From Spirochaetaceae bacterium (GTDB lineage: Bacteria > Spirochaetota > Spirochaetia > Treponematales > Breznakiellaceae), in assembly GCA_031279015.1 (NCBI GenBank), contig JAITJI010000093.1, positions 1 to 36,157 of the forward strand: 36,157 bases of DNA, read 5' to 3'. The number at the start of each line of letters is the position of its first letter. The stretch's first letter is position 1. Position numbers and translations under genes: made by a program. The notes beneath the pieces were generated by a model, which saw nothing but the letters and a program-made list of their open reading frames with translations, was not told the DNA's origin and searched no databases. Positions 15,435 through 24,153 of this stretch are shown piece by piece.

Positions 15435-17214
15435 ACGTTTTTACTTTGAACGGAACCTCCTTGCCCTGTCGCAAAAGGATCCGGCCCTCTGTTCCCGGCT
15501 TTCCGGAGCGGTGACCACCCTGGGCCGCTACCGGTTTCTGGATTCCCGCACCGGTGAATCCGTGCCGGCCCTGGTGGATGCCGGGGGAACCGCCCATCCC
15601 CTCCATTCCGTGGTGGATCCCCGGAGGGAGGGGACCCGGCTTATCGCCGCACTGGGAGACGTAGGGTTCCTGATCTTTTTTGGGCTCGGCGGCGGGTATC
15701 ACATTGCCGCCGCCCTGGAACGGCAGGAGATCCACCGGATACTAGTCATCGATTACGATATCAACGGCATTGCGGAACTGCTGGCTTCCCGGGACTATAT
15801 CCATATCTTTAACGACCCCCGGGTCCAACTGCTCATCGATCCCTCCCCGGAGTTGCTGAAACAGCTTATCCTCACGACCTTCCAGCCGGCATTATACGGA
15901 GGTATCCGGGTGAGCCCCCTGCGGACCCGGACAGAACAGGATCAGGACCGATTCAACCATGCCGGAGAGGCCGTTAAATTGGCCATCAGCAGCCTGTCCA
16001 CCGACTATTCGGTACAGGCCTTTTTCGGAACCCGGTGGTTTTCCAACATCATCCGGAATCTGTTCCGGGCAGCGGAACAGACCCGGCCCCTGCCACCGGT
16101 ACGGAGGGCGGCGATATGCGCCGCCGGGCCGTCCCTGGATTTACAGCTCCCCCTGCTCGGGAAGGACCGCTCTTCCCGCTATATCATCGCCACCGATACC
16201 TCCCTGGGGTCTCTGCTCCGGGGGGGTATTGAACCGGACGCCGTGGTATCTATCGACTGCCAGCATATCAGTTACTACCATTTTATGGCGGGGTATCCCC
16301 GGCACATTCCCCTCTTCCTGGACCTGGCAAGCCCGCCTCTCCTGACTTCTCTACCGGCGGAGCTCCGGTTTTTTTCCGGCGGCCATCCCCTGACCCGCTA
16401 CATAGCCCGGTACTGGCGGCCTTTGCCGCTTCTGGACACATCCGGGGCAAACGTTACCTATGCCGCACTGTCCCTGGCGGAACATTTGGGAGCGGAATGC
16501 ATCGAGTTGTACGGCGCAGATTTTTCCTATCCCCTGGGAAGAACCTATGCCCGGGGTGCCTATATCTATCCCTATTTCGAGGTCCGCCAGAACCGTCTGA
16601 ACACCCTGGAAGCCCGGCATTCCGCCTTTCTCTACCGGAGTTCGTCCCTCATCCGCCGGCAGAGGGAGTCCCCCCCGGACCGGGAACTCTGGTATTACGA
16701 AACGCCCCAGATGACCCGCTACCGGGAGGGGATAGAAACAAAGGCCCGTTCCCTGGAGGGAATCCTCATCCCAATTCCCGGATTGGGGGCGCCGATTGAA
16801 CTCCCCGGTAAGCCCCACCCCCCCCAGGGGGCCGGCATCGATTGCGGCGTCAACCCGTCCGGAGGCAAAGCCGCCGAACCAATCCGCCTGTTTTCCGCAG
16901 GCAGAATGCTCATGGGAGCAGGGGATTTCCTTACCGCCTACCGGAGAAAAGTCCGGGAGCTTCCGCGGATCGAACAGTCCGTATCCGCCTATCTACAGGG
17001 CCTCTCCGGAGAAGAGGGGCTCCTCCTCAGCACCCTGCTCCCGGGGGCGGCGGCCCTGAAACGGCGTACCCCCGGCCTTGAAGGCAGGGATCTGCTGGAA
17101 GCGGTCCGAAACTATGCCCTGGAGGAACTGGACAGGGTTATATCCCGGGCCGGGTACCATGCCAGGGCTGCATATCCGACAAAGGAATCCGGAACTTCGT
17201 CACCACCACCATAG
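15427..17214 (+). CDS. DUF115 (Maf-like motility-associated/glycosyltransferase) protein 2
   Basis: A protein of about 595 residues, paralogous in plan to its upstream neighbour. An N-terminal domain of about 200 residues contains a nucleotide-binding-like region (FLIFFGLGGGYHIAAALE, then ILVIDYDINGIAELL). The DUF115 core follows (AAICAAGPSLDLQLPLL, YIIATDTSLGSLL, PDAVVSIDCQ) with the late motif ECIELYGADFSYP. ATG 15427 is preferred over GTG 15409 because AAGGGG lies eight bases before it. The last 103 bases overlap the 3' end of the MEMO gene on the other strand. Two unequal DUF115 proteins in a row suggest either successive steps on one substrate or a pair that works together. Confidence 0.82.
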   Translation: MDKRFYFERNLLALSQKDPALCSRLSGAVTTLGRYRFLDSRTGESVPALVDAGGTAHPLHSVVDPRREGTRLIAALGDVGFLIFFGLGGGYHIAAALERQEIHRILVIDYDINGIAELLASRDYIHIFNDPRVQLLIDPSPELLKQLILTTFQPALYGGIRVSPLRTRTEQDQDRFNHAGEAVKLAISSLSTDYSVQAFFGTRWFSNIIRNLFRAAEQTRPLPPVRRAAICAAGPSLDLQLPLLGKDRSSRYIIATDTSLGSLLRGGIEPDAVVSIDCQHISYYHFMAGYPRHIPLFLDLASPPLLTSLPAELRFFSGGHPLTRYIARYWRPLPLLDTSGANVTYAALSLAEHLGAECIELYGADFSYPLGRTYARGAYIYPYFEVRQNRLNTLEARHSAFLYRSSSLIRRQRESPPDRELWYYETPQMTRYREGIETKARSLEGILIPIPGLGAPIELPGKPHPPQGAGIDCGVNPSGGKAAEPIRLFSAGRMLMGAGDFLTAYRRKVRELPRIEQSVSAYLQGLSGEEGLLLSTLLPGAAALKRRTPGLEGRDLLEAVRNYALEELDRVISRAGYHARAAYPTKESGTSSPPP

Positions 17215-18020
17215 GGATCGGCCGCATCCGCGCTGGTACCGTAGGCCAGCAGTTCGGCCCGGACAGCAGCCTTACCGGCAGCCAAAGCTTCCGCATAGCC
17301 CAGGCAGCCCAGCGCTGCTCCGGCGGAACAGGCGGAACGATCCTCTTCGGCCCGGGACAGGACTTCCCGGGGGTCTCCGGCGATAACCGCCGCTATAAAG
17401 GTCCGGTCATTGACGGTCCTGACCCACTCCAGCGCCCCTTTCCCCTGGCCCTGGGGACAGAAATCGTAATTATACCCGTAATGGGTCAGATCCGTAGAAC
17501 CAAGGACCGCCAGCCTCCGGCCCAGAGATGCGCCGATTCGGGCGATCCCCTTGCCGGCGTCAAAGGAAGCCGCCTCTGCGGGGAGTCTCAGGGCGAGGAG
17601 TTTTGCCCGGGGGAAGAAAAATTTTACCATGGGAAGCTGGACTTCCACCGTATTATCCCGGAAGGTATCCGGCCTCCCCCCCAACTCGCTCCGGAGAAGA
17701 TCCCGGAATTCCCCGTCAACCGGCAAAACTCCCAGGGGGGTCTCAACATCGTCCTCTTCCACAAAAAGCGGGGGATACCCCCGGGGAAGGTGTCCGCCGA
17801 TGACCACGACGGTTTCCGCTCCCGCAGCCCCTGCCGGCCCCTGCAAGGCCGCTATAGCCCTGGCTGCCAGAGAACCGGAATAATACCAGCCGGCATGGGG
17901 GGCAACCGCGGCAAAAGCTCCCCGGTCCGGGAGATTCCCTTCAAATTGCCCTAAAAAGGCCCTGATTTTATCCGGGGATTCGGGATACCAACCGGGTGGA
18001 AGGCTTCGTTTTCTTATCAT
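17112..18020 (-). CDS. MEMO family (AmmeMemoRadiSam system protein B) protein
   Basis: A protein of about 302 residues of the MEMO1 family, a metal-binding fold related to class III dioxygenases. Ligand-type residues are in place: His42 in APHAGWYYSG, His77 in VVVIGGHLP, the DLTHYGYNYDF segment and Cys in RSACSAGAALG. The family usually ends close to FVGYAALAW; here a further 14 residues follow, and the gene overlaps the DUF115 gene by 103 bases. ATG 18020 is chosen because AGGA lies five bases upstream; TTG 18032 is an alternative. In many bacteria MEMO is encoded with an AMMECR1 protein and a radical SAM enzyme. Neither is present here, so its partners are unknown. Confidence 0.88.
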   Translation of the reverse strand: MIRKRSLPPGWYPESPDKIRAFLGQFEGNLPDRGAFAAVAPHAGWYYSGSLAARAIAALQGPAGAAGAETVVVIGGHLPRGYPPLFVEEDDVETPLGVLPVDGEFRDLLRSELGGRPDTFRDNTVEVQLPMVKFFFPRAKLLALRLPAEAASFDAGKGIARIGASLGRRLAVLGSTDLTHYGYNYDFCPQGQGKGALEWVRTVNDRTFIAAVIAGDPREVLSRAEEDRSACSAGAALGCLGYAEALAAGKAAVRAELLAYGTSADAADPYGGGDEVPDSFVGYAALAWYPARDITLSSSSRA

Positions 18021-18063
18021 TTTATTCCTCAATACTATTCCAGCTTGGTAATAATTTGCCGAT

Positions 18064-18069
18064 TATAAT
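18064..18069 (+). promoter_or_regulatory. -10 box directly before ATG 18076
   Basis: A perfect TATAAT lies six bases before ATG 18076 with no ribosome site, matching the arrangement at 10035. A GCCGATTA stretch (18058-18065) overlaps it and resembles the sigma-28 -10 element, but there is no matching -35 element for either. Confidence 0.45.
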
Positions 18070-18075
18070 AACATC

Positions 18076-19275
18076 ATGCAGAAAAAAGATTCTTCTATAG
18101 CATCTTTTATCATAGCGCTCCTTTGTATAATTGTGTATATCGTGGCCATCCTGTTTGCGGCCTATCGTATGTACCAGAGCGTTGAGGAACGCCAGGCCGC
18201 AGCCGAGCGGGAGTTTTTTGATCTTGCCGATCTTGCCTCTTCGGCAGGGGTCCTGGGGTTTATGGGACCCGCCTTTCAGGAGGCGATTCAGGATACCATC
18301 GACAGTTCCGCTACCCTGCAGGGGGTAATAATATCGGGACCCACCGGTGAATTTGCCTTTGAACGGACGGGGGTCCGGGAAAGCATCGTAAACTGGGTGG
18401 GAGATTCCGCCCGTTTCAGAAGCCGTTTTGCCATTTCCGCCCAACCCCTCTTTACCCCCCTCCGTATTGAGGGTCTGCGGAATGTGACCATAAAGGCGGT
18501 ATTCCTCTATATCAATTACGATTTCTTTATTCTGATTCTGAAACAGACTCTCCTCATAATTCTTGCCGCCCTGGCGGTGGCCCTCTTCACCCTGATCCTG
18601 GAATCAATACTGCGGAAGAAGCCGGTTTTTCAGGAAACGGCCCACGGAAAGGCGCCGGAAGCCGCCCCGGTTAAGGACGAAGAACTGCTGTTTGATGAGG
18701 ACCTTATCCTTCCCCATGCGGAAGAGGAGCCGAAACCCGCCGCCGTACCGCCGGATACTCCCCAGGGCCTCTATTCGCCCCGGAGCGGGATCGGCTGGGA
18801 GGCCTATACCATGGAGCGTCTGGCCGCAGAACTCCACCGCTGCGCCTCCTTTGAACAGGATCTGTCCATCCTGGTGATGGAATACCGGCTTTTGAGTTTT
18901 TCCGGAGAAGGAGCGGAGGATATATACAAACAGTTTGCGGACCTGGCGGTAAGCTCATTTAACCTGCGGGATCTGATCTTTGAACGGGGCGAAAGGGGAA
19001 TAGTGGTTATCATCCCCAACATCGATCCGGACCAGGGCATGGTAAAGGCTGAGGATTTCCACAACCGCATTCCCCCCTCTATCGCCACCCGGGCGGATCT
19101 CCGTATCGGTGTCAGCTCCCGGGCCGGACGGCTGGTCAGCTCTGAACGGCTCCTCTTTGAAGCCTCAGAAGCGCTGAAACGGGCAATGAAGGATCCCCTG
19201 TCCCCTATCATCGTCTTTAAGAGCGATCCCGAAAAATACCGGACCTTTATCCAAAAAAAAGGCGCCGCCCGGTAA
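18076..19275 (+). CDS. Two-TM signalling protein with degenerate GGDEF domain
   Basis: A protein of 399 residues. It has an N-terminal membrane helix (about 9-30), a periplasmic domain of about 110 residues, a second helix (about 156-176), an acidic Pro-rich linker and a C-terminal domain shaped like GGDEF (from about residue 250). The active-site loop that should read GGDEF is GERGI (about residues 305-309, in FERGERGIVVIIPN), so diguanylate cyclase activity is not expected. Such domains can still bind c-di-GMP or act as protein-docking modules. ATG 18076 gives the first helix near the start and lies six bases after TATAAT. It is divergent from the MEMO gene. The ligand sensed by the periplasmic domain is unknown. 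Confidence 0.75.
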   Translation: MQKKDSSIASFIIALLCIIVYIVAILFAAYRMYQSVEERQAAAEREFFDLADLASSAGVLGFMGPAFQEAIQDTIDSSATLQGVIISGPTGEFAFERTGVRESIVNWVGDSARFRSRFAISAQPLFTPLRIEGLRNVTIKAVFLYINYDFFILILKQTLLIILAALAVALFTLILESILRKKPVFQETAHGKAPEAAPVKDEELLFDEDLILPHAEEEPKPAAVPPDTPQGLYSPRSGIGWEAYTMERLAAELHRCASFEQDLSILVMEYRLLSFSGEGAEDIYKQFADLAVSSFNLRDLIFERGERGIVVIIPNIDPDQGMVKAEDFHNRIPPSIATRADLRIGVSSRAGRLVSSERLLFEASEALKRAMKDPLSPIIVFKSDPEKYRTFIQKKGAAR

Positions 19276-19293
19276 CCCACTGTCCGGCGGAAC

Positions 19294-19557
19294 CTATGCC
19301 ATGCTGTTTCGCCGGTCATCCTCCAAAAATTGCCCAGGCACAATAATAACAACCTTTGTCCCGTAGTCCGGCCGGGACTCTATGCTGAATTCCAAAACCT
19401 GTCCATACTCAAGATAGAGCCGTTGGTACACATTGGGAATACCCAGGTGGGAGCCGTCAGGCGCAACGCCCCGCCTTACGGATACCAGGGTTTCTTCAAT
19501 AGCCCCAAGGTTCCTGATGCCCTGGCCAAAAACCATATCCGGCGTTTTGGACAGGTA
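19294..19557 (-). pseudogene. Remnant of a LytS/YehU-type sensor histidine kinase C-terminus
   Basis: An open frame of about 87 codons ends in sequence typical of the last part of a histidine-kinase ATPase domain: LGIPNVYQRLYLEYG (the family has GIGLxNVxxRLxxxYG), then EFSIESRPDYGTKVVIIVPG. The N-box, the phospho-acceptor His and all sensor domains are missing. The frame is closed upstream by TAA at 19558-19560, so this is a 3' fragment. In another frame just upstream, VIPVQNAGYGF may be a decayed continuation. It fills most of the 314-base gap between 19275 and 19590. The call rests on motif resemblance only. Confidence 0.5.
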
Positions 19558-19589
19558 TTACGCCTAAACCCCGGGGCATCAGAGGAAAC

Positions 19590-20651
19590 TCAGGGCTGCT
19601 CCTTCAAAAAGTAAGACCGCTCCCTGAAGATACGATTCACCGTCCATTCCGCCAGGACATAGGTGTAGGGGGAGCCTGAAACCACGGCGCGCCGCCCCGG
19701 CCTGCTTCCCCCGGCGGAGGAATCGTCCCCGGTTAAAACCGGAGGCCCAACCCGTATGACATAGTTCCTGCCGTCCCCCATCTCCAGGCTTATCCGCCCG
19801 TCGGTAAAACCCGCTTCCCCCGCATCCGGAGCAGCAAGAAAATCATCCCCTTCAGCCTCAAGGATTCCCCGGACATAGGTATCAACCCGGGAGGCATCGA
19901 GAGAATCCGGCGGCGTCCCCTCCAGAGTCCAGCCATCGGCGCTCCGGACAAAGACCAGGGGCCCGGACAGCTCCGGCGCCGCCGTGTCTGATTCCACGGA
20001 TTCAACCGGGGCCGCCGGGGCCGTAACGATCACCCGCTGAACCATTTGCGGGTCCTGCGTCTCCCCGTTCCTGTCCGCAAGGAGCCGCAGGTTGTACCAT
20101 GCGGTCCGGCTTCCGGTAAGGTAGCCGCTAAAGTTATCCTCCCCGGAACGGACCTCCTGCGAATTATTTTCCCGAAGATACACCTCCCGGCCGGTGGCAT
20201 CCAGGCTGCCAACCAGCAGGTCCAGGAGGGGAAGCCCCGGACCGCCCCGGAGGACAATACGGGCAGCGGAAGCTTCATCGAGTCCCAGCCGCCCGTGGGA
20301 AGAAAGGGCGCTTCCCCGTAAGGGGTAGGGAGAACGGGTACTGAGGAACCGCAGAAATTCTTCGACCCGGGCCGTCTTTGCAGGGTACCCCGGACTGTCG
20401 GGATTCACAGCGGAAACCACCGGATCTGCCACATACCAGATCCGGTCGTCCCGTATCAGCGCCAAGGATTCCCCATCCCGGACCCGCAACTCTATCCGGC
20501 TGACCTGATCCCGCCGCCCGGGATCAAGCCATACATGCAGGGCCCCCCGGCTACTCAACCGGTCAGGACTGAACAGCAGGGCTGCGGCATAGATCAGCGC
20601 CAGGACCCCGGTCAGTATGGAAAGCAAGAGGAGTTTCCGCCTATACGTCAT
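19590..20651 (-). CDS. DUF4340 family membrane-anchored protein
   Basis: A protein of about 353 residues with one N-terminal membrane helix (LLLLSILTGVLALIYAAALL) and a large exported domain rich in beta-type sequence, with repeated blocks of the form IxLRVRDGExLALIRDDRIWYV, as in DUF4340. Proteins of this family are often encoded next to Gld-type ABC transporters. AAGGAGG nine bases before ATG 20651 fixes the start, which lies inside the last codons of the GldG-like gene (11-base overlap). It is the last gene of the minus-strand ABC operon. A role as an accessory exported subunit is inferred from context; no activity is known. Confidence 0.85.
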   Translation of the reverse strand: MTYRRKLLLLSILTGVLALIYAAALLFSPDRLSSRGALHVWLDPGRRDQVSRIELRVRDGESLALIRDDRIWYVADPVVSAVNPDSPGYPAKTARVEEFLRFLSTRSPYPLRGSALSSHGRLGLDEASAARIVLRGGPGLPLLDLLVGSLDATGREVYLRENNSQEVRSGEDNFSGYLTGSRTAWYNLRLLADRNGETQDPQMVQRVIVTAPAAPVESVESDTAAPELSGPLVFVRSADGWTLEGTPPDSLDASRVDTYVRGILEAEGDDFLAAPDAGEAGFTDGRISLEMGDGRNYVIRVGPPVLTGDDSSAGGSRPGRRAVVSGSPYTYVLAEWTVNRIFRERSYFLKEQP

Positions 20652-22284
20652 TGCCGTTATCCTCCTTGGCACCGGTTCCACCGGTGTACCCGGCTGAAGG
20701 TCCTGTTAAACGGCGGCGCCTTGCAGCCAGAAGCAGCCCCAGAACGACAAGGGCCAGGGGAATGATCCCCACATTGAAGATCCGGGCAAAGGCCATACGG
20801 GCGGCCCGCTGCTCCGGATTGGCAATCGAGTCCAATCGCCCGGTACGGGGAACCCGGTTACGGATGCCGATGATGTCATCATCATTGCTCAGCCAGTCCG
20901 CAGCCTGGAGCAGAAAATCGAGGTTCCGCTGACTGCGGGTATACTGGATATACCCAGAGGCCAGTTCAGAATCCCCCACAACCACGATCCGGGATTCCCC
21001 TGGTTCCCCGGGCATATCCGGCAGTTCCCCACTGCTCCCCTGCCGCAGGGGTTTTGATTTCCCCCTGAACCAGCCGGGGAATTTCCCTGCAAGGGCCACG
21101 GCCAGGACCTTCTGCCCCCTGGTATCAGGTTCCTCCCGGTTAAAGAGATAGGAGGTGTCGGGGTTAAGCTGAAAATCCCGGGTCTGAAGCCATGCGTCGG
21201 GGGTACTGCTGAAGAGGACGGTTCCCTCCACCCCCGGGGGGGCCTTAAGTTCCACCGGGCTGGCCCAGAAGAGATCCACCCCGGCAAAGCCGGCGCTTAG
21301 AGGATGATCGGGGTTGCTATTTGCCTCAAGCGCCCCAATCCAGTGGGGATAGCGGATCAACCGGATCTGGAGGGAACCGCCGGGCCCGGAACTCTGGAAG
21401 GGAAGGGTCAGGGCGGAAGTGTCCAAAACCAGTTCGGGCTTTACCCTGGCGCCGTAAGAAGAAACCATGGTGAGAAGCCCTCCATCGGTCATTGCCCGGG
21501 CCTGCAAACCGTATTGGGCATTCACCGCCACCCCGTCCAGGGCAAAGAGCACCTTGCCGCCCCCCTGAATATACCGGTCAATCCGGTAGAGCACCCATTC
21601 GTCTGATTCCTCTGCACCCCCCAGCACAAAAAGCGCCGGCAGGGTATCGGCTATTTCATCCCCCGGACTGATAATCCGTACCGTGAATCCCGCCTGCGCC
21701 AGGGCCTGATTCAGAAAACCATAGTCCTCAGACCACTGTTTCTCCGGGTCGGCAACGATCACCCCAATTTCCCGTTCGGTTTCCCGGATCAGGGCGCGGA
21801 TACGGGAAGTTAAATCGTACTCCAAGGTATCCAGAGCAAAAACAACCGGAATTACCTGGGTTTTATCCAGGTACTCAACGACGATCCCCGTATATACCGT
21901 GGCTATGCTGGCCTCGTCCCGTTCCACGGTTTGGATCTGCTGGGGCAGAAGGCCAAGCTCTTCCACCACCTGCACCAGGTTCGCCTTGACGGGGTCCCGG
22001 CGGATAAACCGGATTCGTCCCCGGGAGTGGGCCGCGTATTCCCGGAGCAGATCCTCAATCTCCCCCGGTACGGGATGGATGGAGGCCAGTTTGTCCGATA
22101 CATAGTAGGTGATCCGAACCTGATCGGGGATCTCGGTGTAGAGATTCCGGGAAACCGGCGAGATTGTATAGGCCTTGTTTTCCGTTAAGTCCAGGCGAAA
22201 CCAAAACCGGCGGCTCAGGAGAAGCGCCAGGATCAGGGATGCCACGGACAATACCGATAGAATCACAGCCTGTTTTTTCGTCAT
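20641..22284 (-). CDS. GldG-like ABC transporter auxiliary protein
   Basis: A protein of 547 residues. An N-terminal membrane helix (VILSVLSVASLILALLLS) leads into the family sequence FRLDLTENKAYTISPVSRNL. A large exported domain with a GATase/ThuA-like fold follows (VIVADPEKQWSEDYGFLNQA, then LPALFVLGGAEESDEWVLYR and GGGKVLFALDG). A second helix lies near the C-terminus (IFNVGIIPLALVVLGLLLAA). It belongs to the GldG/ABC_transp_aux family, named for gliding motility in Bacteroidetes but found in many non-gliding bacteria. GGAGG before ATG 22284 overlaps the stop of the permease gene, showing tight coupling. Confidence 0.88.
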   Translation of the reverse strand: MTKKQAVILSVLSVASLILALLLSRRFWFRLDLTENKAYTISPVSRNLYTEIPDQVRITYYVSDKLASIHPVPGEIEDLLREYAAHSRGRIRFIRRDPVKANLVQVVEELGLLPQQIQTVERDEASIATVYTGIVVEYLDKTQVIPVVFALDTLEYDLTSRIRALIRETEREIGVIVADPEKQWSEDYGFLNQALAQAGFTVRIISPGDEIADTLPALFVLGGAEESDEWVLYRIDRYIQGGGKVLFALDGVAVNAQYGLQARAMTDGGLLTMVSSYGARVKPELVLDTSALTLPFQSSGPGGSLQIRLIRYPHWIGALEANSNPDHPLSAGFAGVDLFWASPVELKAPPGVEGTVLFSSTPDAWLQTRDFQLNPDTSYLFNREEPDTRGQKVLAVALAGKFPGWFRGKSKPLRQGSSGELPDMPGEPGESRIVVVGDSELASGYIQYTRSQRNLDFLLQAADWLSNDDDIIGIRNRVPRTGRLDSIANPEQRAARMAFARIFNVGIIPLALVVLGLLLAARRRRLTGPSAGYTGGTGAKEDNGNDV

Positions 22285-22287
22285 CCC

Positions 22288-23022
22288 CTACCTCCACTTC
22301 CTGAAGAGCAGTACCCGGGTGTTGAGGAACAAAAACAACACCGCAGTAAGAACGAAAAAGGCCAGGTCCCGGCTGTCAATGAGTCCCCTGGAAAAACTTT
22401 CAAAGTGAAAGGAGAGGGAGATGAAGTTGATGCCCTCGGCAAGCCACAGGGGAAGATCGAAGGACAGGGCGAGCTGGTTGATCAGCATCACAAAGAGGAG
22501 CACTACGGCGCTTCCCAGAAAAGCCCCCGCCTGATTTTTTGAGAGGCTTGAGAGGAACTGGCCCAGAGCGGTGGCGGAAGCCCCAAGAAGGAGCGCCCCG
22601 GCGTATTCGCCCAGGATAACCCCGCCGTCAAAATGTCCCAGGGGAAGGAGGCTCAAGGGCAGGGGCGCCGAAAAGAGGAGCAGGAAAACCACCACAACAA
22701 AGGAGGAGATGAATTTCCCCATCACCAGGTCCCATTCGGAAAAGGGCATGGTGAGGAGGAGTTCAGCGGTCCCCAGCTTCCGTTCCTCCGCCCAGCTCTT
22801 CATGGTGATCACCGGAATAACCAGGATGAAGACCAGTGGAAAAGCGGCAAAGTAAGGCCGGAGAGTCGCCTGATCCAGGGTAAAGTACTGCTGAAAGTAG
22901 AACAACCAGATCGAGGTAAAAAGGAGAAAAAACACCCCTATTCCATAGAAGGCCGGGGAAAAACACCAGGAGTAGAGTTCCTTCCGGGCAAGGGCCAGGG
23001 CCTTTTGAGGTTTACTATTCAT
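22288..23022 (-). CDS. ABC-2 type permease (GldF-like)
   Basis: A membrane protein of about 244 residues with six predicted helices. The first segment reads KELYSWCFSPAFYGIGVFFL, a typical GldF/NosY-type start, and the middle has VIPVITMKSWAEERKLGTAE, the ABC-2 hallmark. ATG 23022 is preferred because AAGGA lies eight bases upstream. The longer frame would start inside the ATPase gene with an Arg-rich stretch that is not family-like. It overlaps the stop of the ATPase gene by eight bases and pairs with it and the GldG-like protein. The exported substrate is unknown. Confidence 0.88.
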   Translation of the reverse strand: MNSKPQKALALARKELYSWCFSPAFYGIGVFFLLFTSIWLFYFQQYFTLDQATLRPYFAAFPLVFILVIPVITMKSWAEERKLGTAELLLTMPFSEWDLVMGKFISSFVVVVFLLLFSAPLPLSLLPLGHFDGGVILGEYAGALLLGASATALGQFLSSLSKNQAGAFLGSAVVLLFVMLINQLALSFDLPLWLAEGINFISLSFHFESFSRGLIDSRDLAFFVLTAVLFLFLNTRVLLFRKWR

Positions 23023-24052
23023 AAGTCCCATCCTTCCCGGGCGCCCGGTCTCCCCCCGCCGCCGCCTCCGCATCCGCAGGGGACTCACTGGTTAATTTTA
23101 CGAAAATATCCTCCAGACTCAGACGCTTCCGGTTCATCCTGAGGATCTTGAGCCCCTCCGCAACGGCCCAGTCAAAGATCCGCTCCCCATCATCCCCATC
23201 CTGCCGGGAAGCGCCCCCTGGGCTACGGGAACCCAGAAAAAAGGAAACCCCCACCGTTCCGGCATCCTCCGCCGTCACAGAGAGGGCGGAAAGTTCCTCC
23301 CCCTGCCGGGTAAGCCGGACGATACGCTCCCGTACCCCCGTCACATCGGCCCCTTTCAGGGAGAGAGCCCAGGTATCCCCGCCCTTCATGGTCCCGGCGA
23401 TTTCTTCGGGACTTCCCTGGGCGGCGATGCGGCCTTCATTGAGGATGAGTACCCGGGAACAAACCGCCTCCACTTCCTGCAGTATATGGGTGGAGAGGAT
23501 CACCGTCTTCCGCCTCCCCAGATCCCTGATAAGGGAACGGATCTCGATGATCTGATTGGGATCAAGCCCCGTGGTAGGTTCATCCAGAATAAGAATGGGC
23601 GGATCGTGGATGATGGCCTGGGCTAATCCAACCCGCTGCTTGTAACCCTTGGAAAGGGTTTCAATCTTCCGGCCGGCCACCTGCCCCAGACCGCAGGACC
23701 GGACGCTCGCCTCCACGGCTCCTTTCCGTTCCTCCGCCGGAATAAGCCGGGCCCGGGCGATAAAGTCCAGATACTCCCGGGGGCTCAGGTCTCCGTAGAG
23801 GGGAACCGTCTCCGGCAGGTACCCTATACGCTTTTTCACCTCCACCGGATCATCCTCTACCGAAATACCATCCACCAGGGCTGTTCCGGTGGAAGGAAAG
23901 TGATACCCCGTAAGGATCTTCATAATGGTCGTCTTCCCCGCCCCATTGGGACCGAGGAAACCCAGAACCTGCTCCGTTCCGACGGAAAAGGATACATCCC
24001 GCACAGCCTCCACGGATCCGTACCGCTTAGTGAGCCCATGTACTTCAATCAC
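23015..24052 (-). CDS. ABC transporter ATP-binding protein (GldA-like)
   Basis: A protein of about 345 residues. Walker A is GPNGAGKT (34-41), the signature is LSKGYKQR, Walker B is ILILDEPTTGLDP and the switch His is in LSTHILQEVEAV. A C-terminal domain of about 100 residues follows, as in the ABC-2 ATPases of the GldA/CcmA type. The true start is GTG 24052, nine bases after AAGGAG. In-frame codons further upstream would give an unlikely N-terminus. The roughly 100 bases before it contain a weak TATAGT, so a promoter of its own is possible as well as read-through from rnz. Confidence 0.93.
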   Translation of the reverse strand: MIEVHGLTKRYGSVEAVRDVSFSVGTEQVLGFLGPNGAGKTTIMKILTGYHFPSTGTALVDGISVEDDPVEVKKRIGYLPETVPLYGDLSPREYLDFIARARLIPAEERKGAVEASVRSCGLGQVAGRKIETLSKGYKQRVGLAQAIIHDPPILILDEPTTGLDPNQIIEIRSLIRDLGRRKTVILSTHILQEVEAVCSRVLILNEGRIAAQGSPEEIAGTMKGGDTWALSLKGADVTGVRERIVRLTRQGEELSALSVTAEDAGTVGVSFFLGSRSPGGASRQDGDDGERIFDWAVAEGLKILRMNRKRLSLEDIFVKLTSESPADAEAAAGGDRAPGKDGTYE

Positions 24053-24153
24053 GAAAATACACTCCTTAAATGCACTAACAAAGATACTATAAAAAAGGTA
24101 ACGCTTCCCGCTATTTTTCAAAAAAAATAACGGTCGGGATCCGGCGGGAAAGA

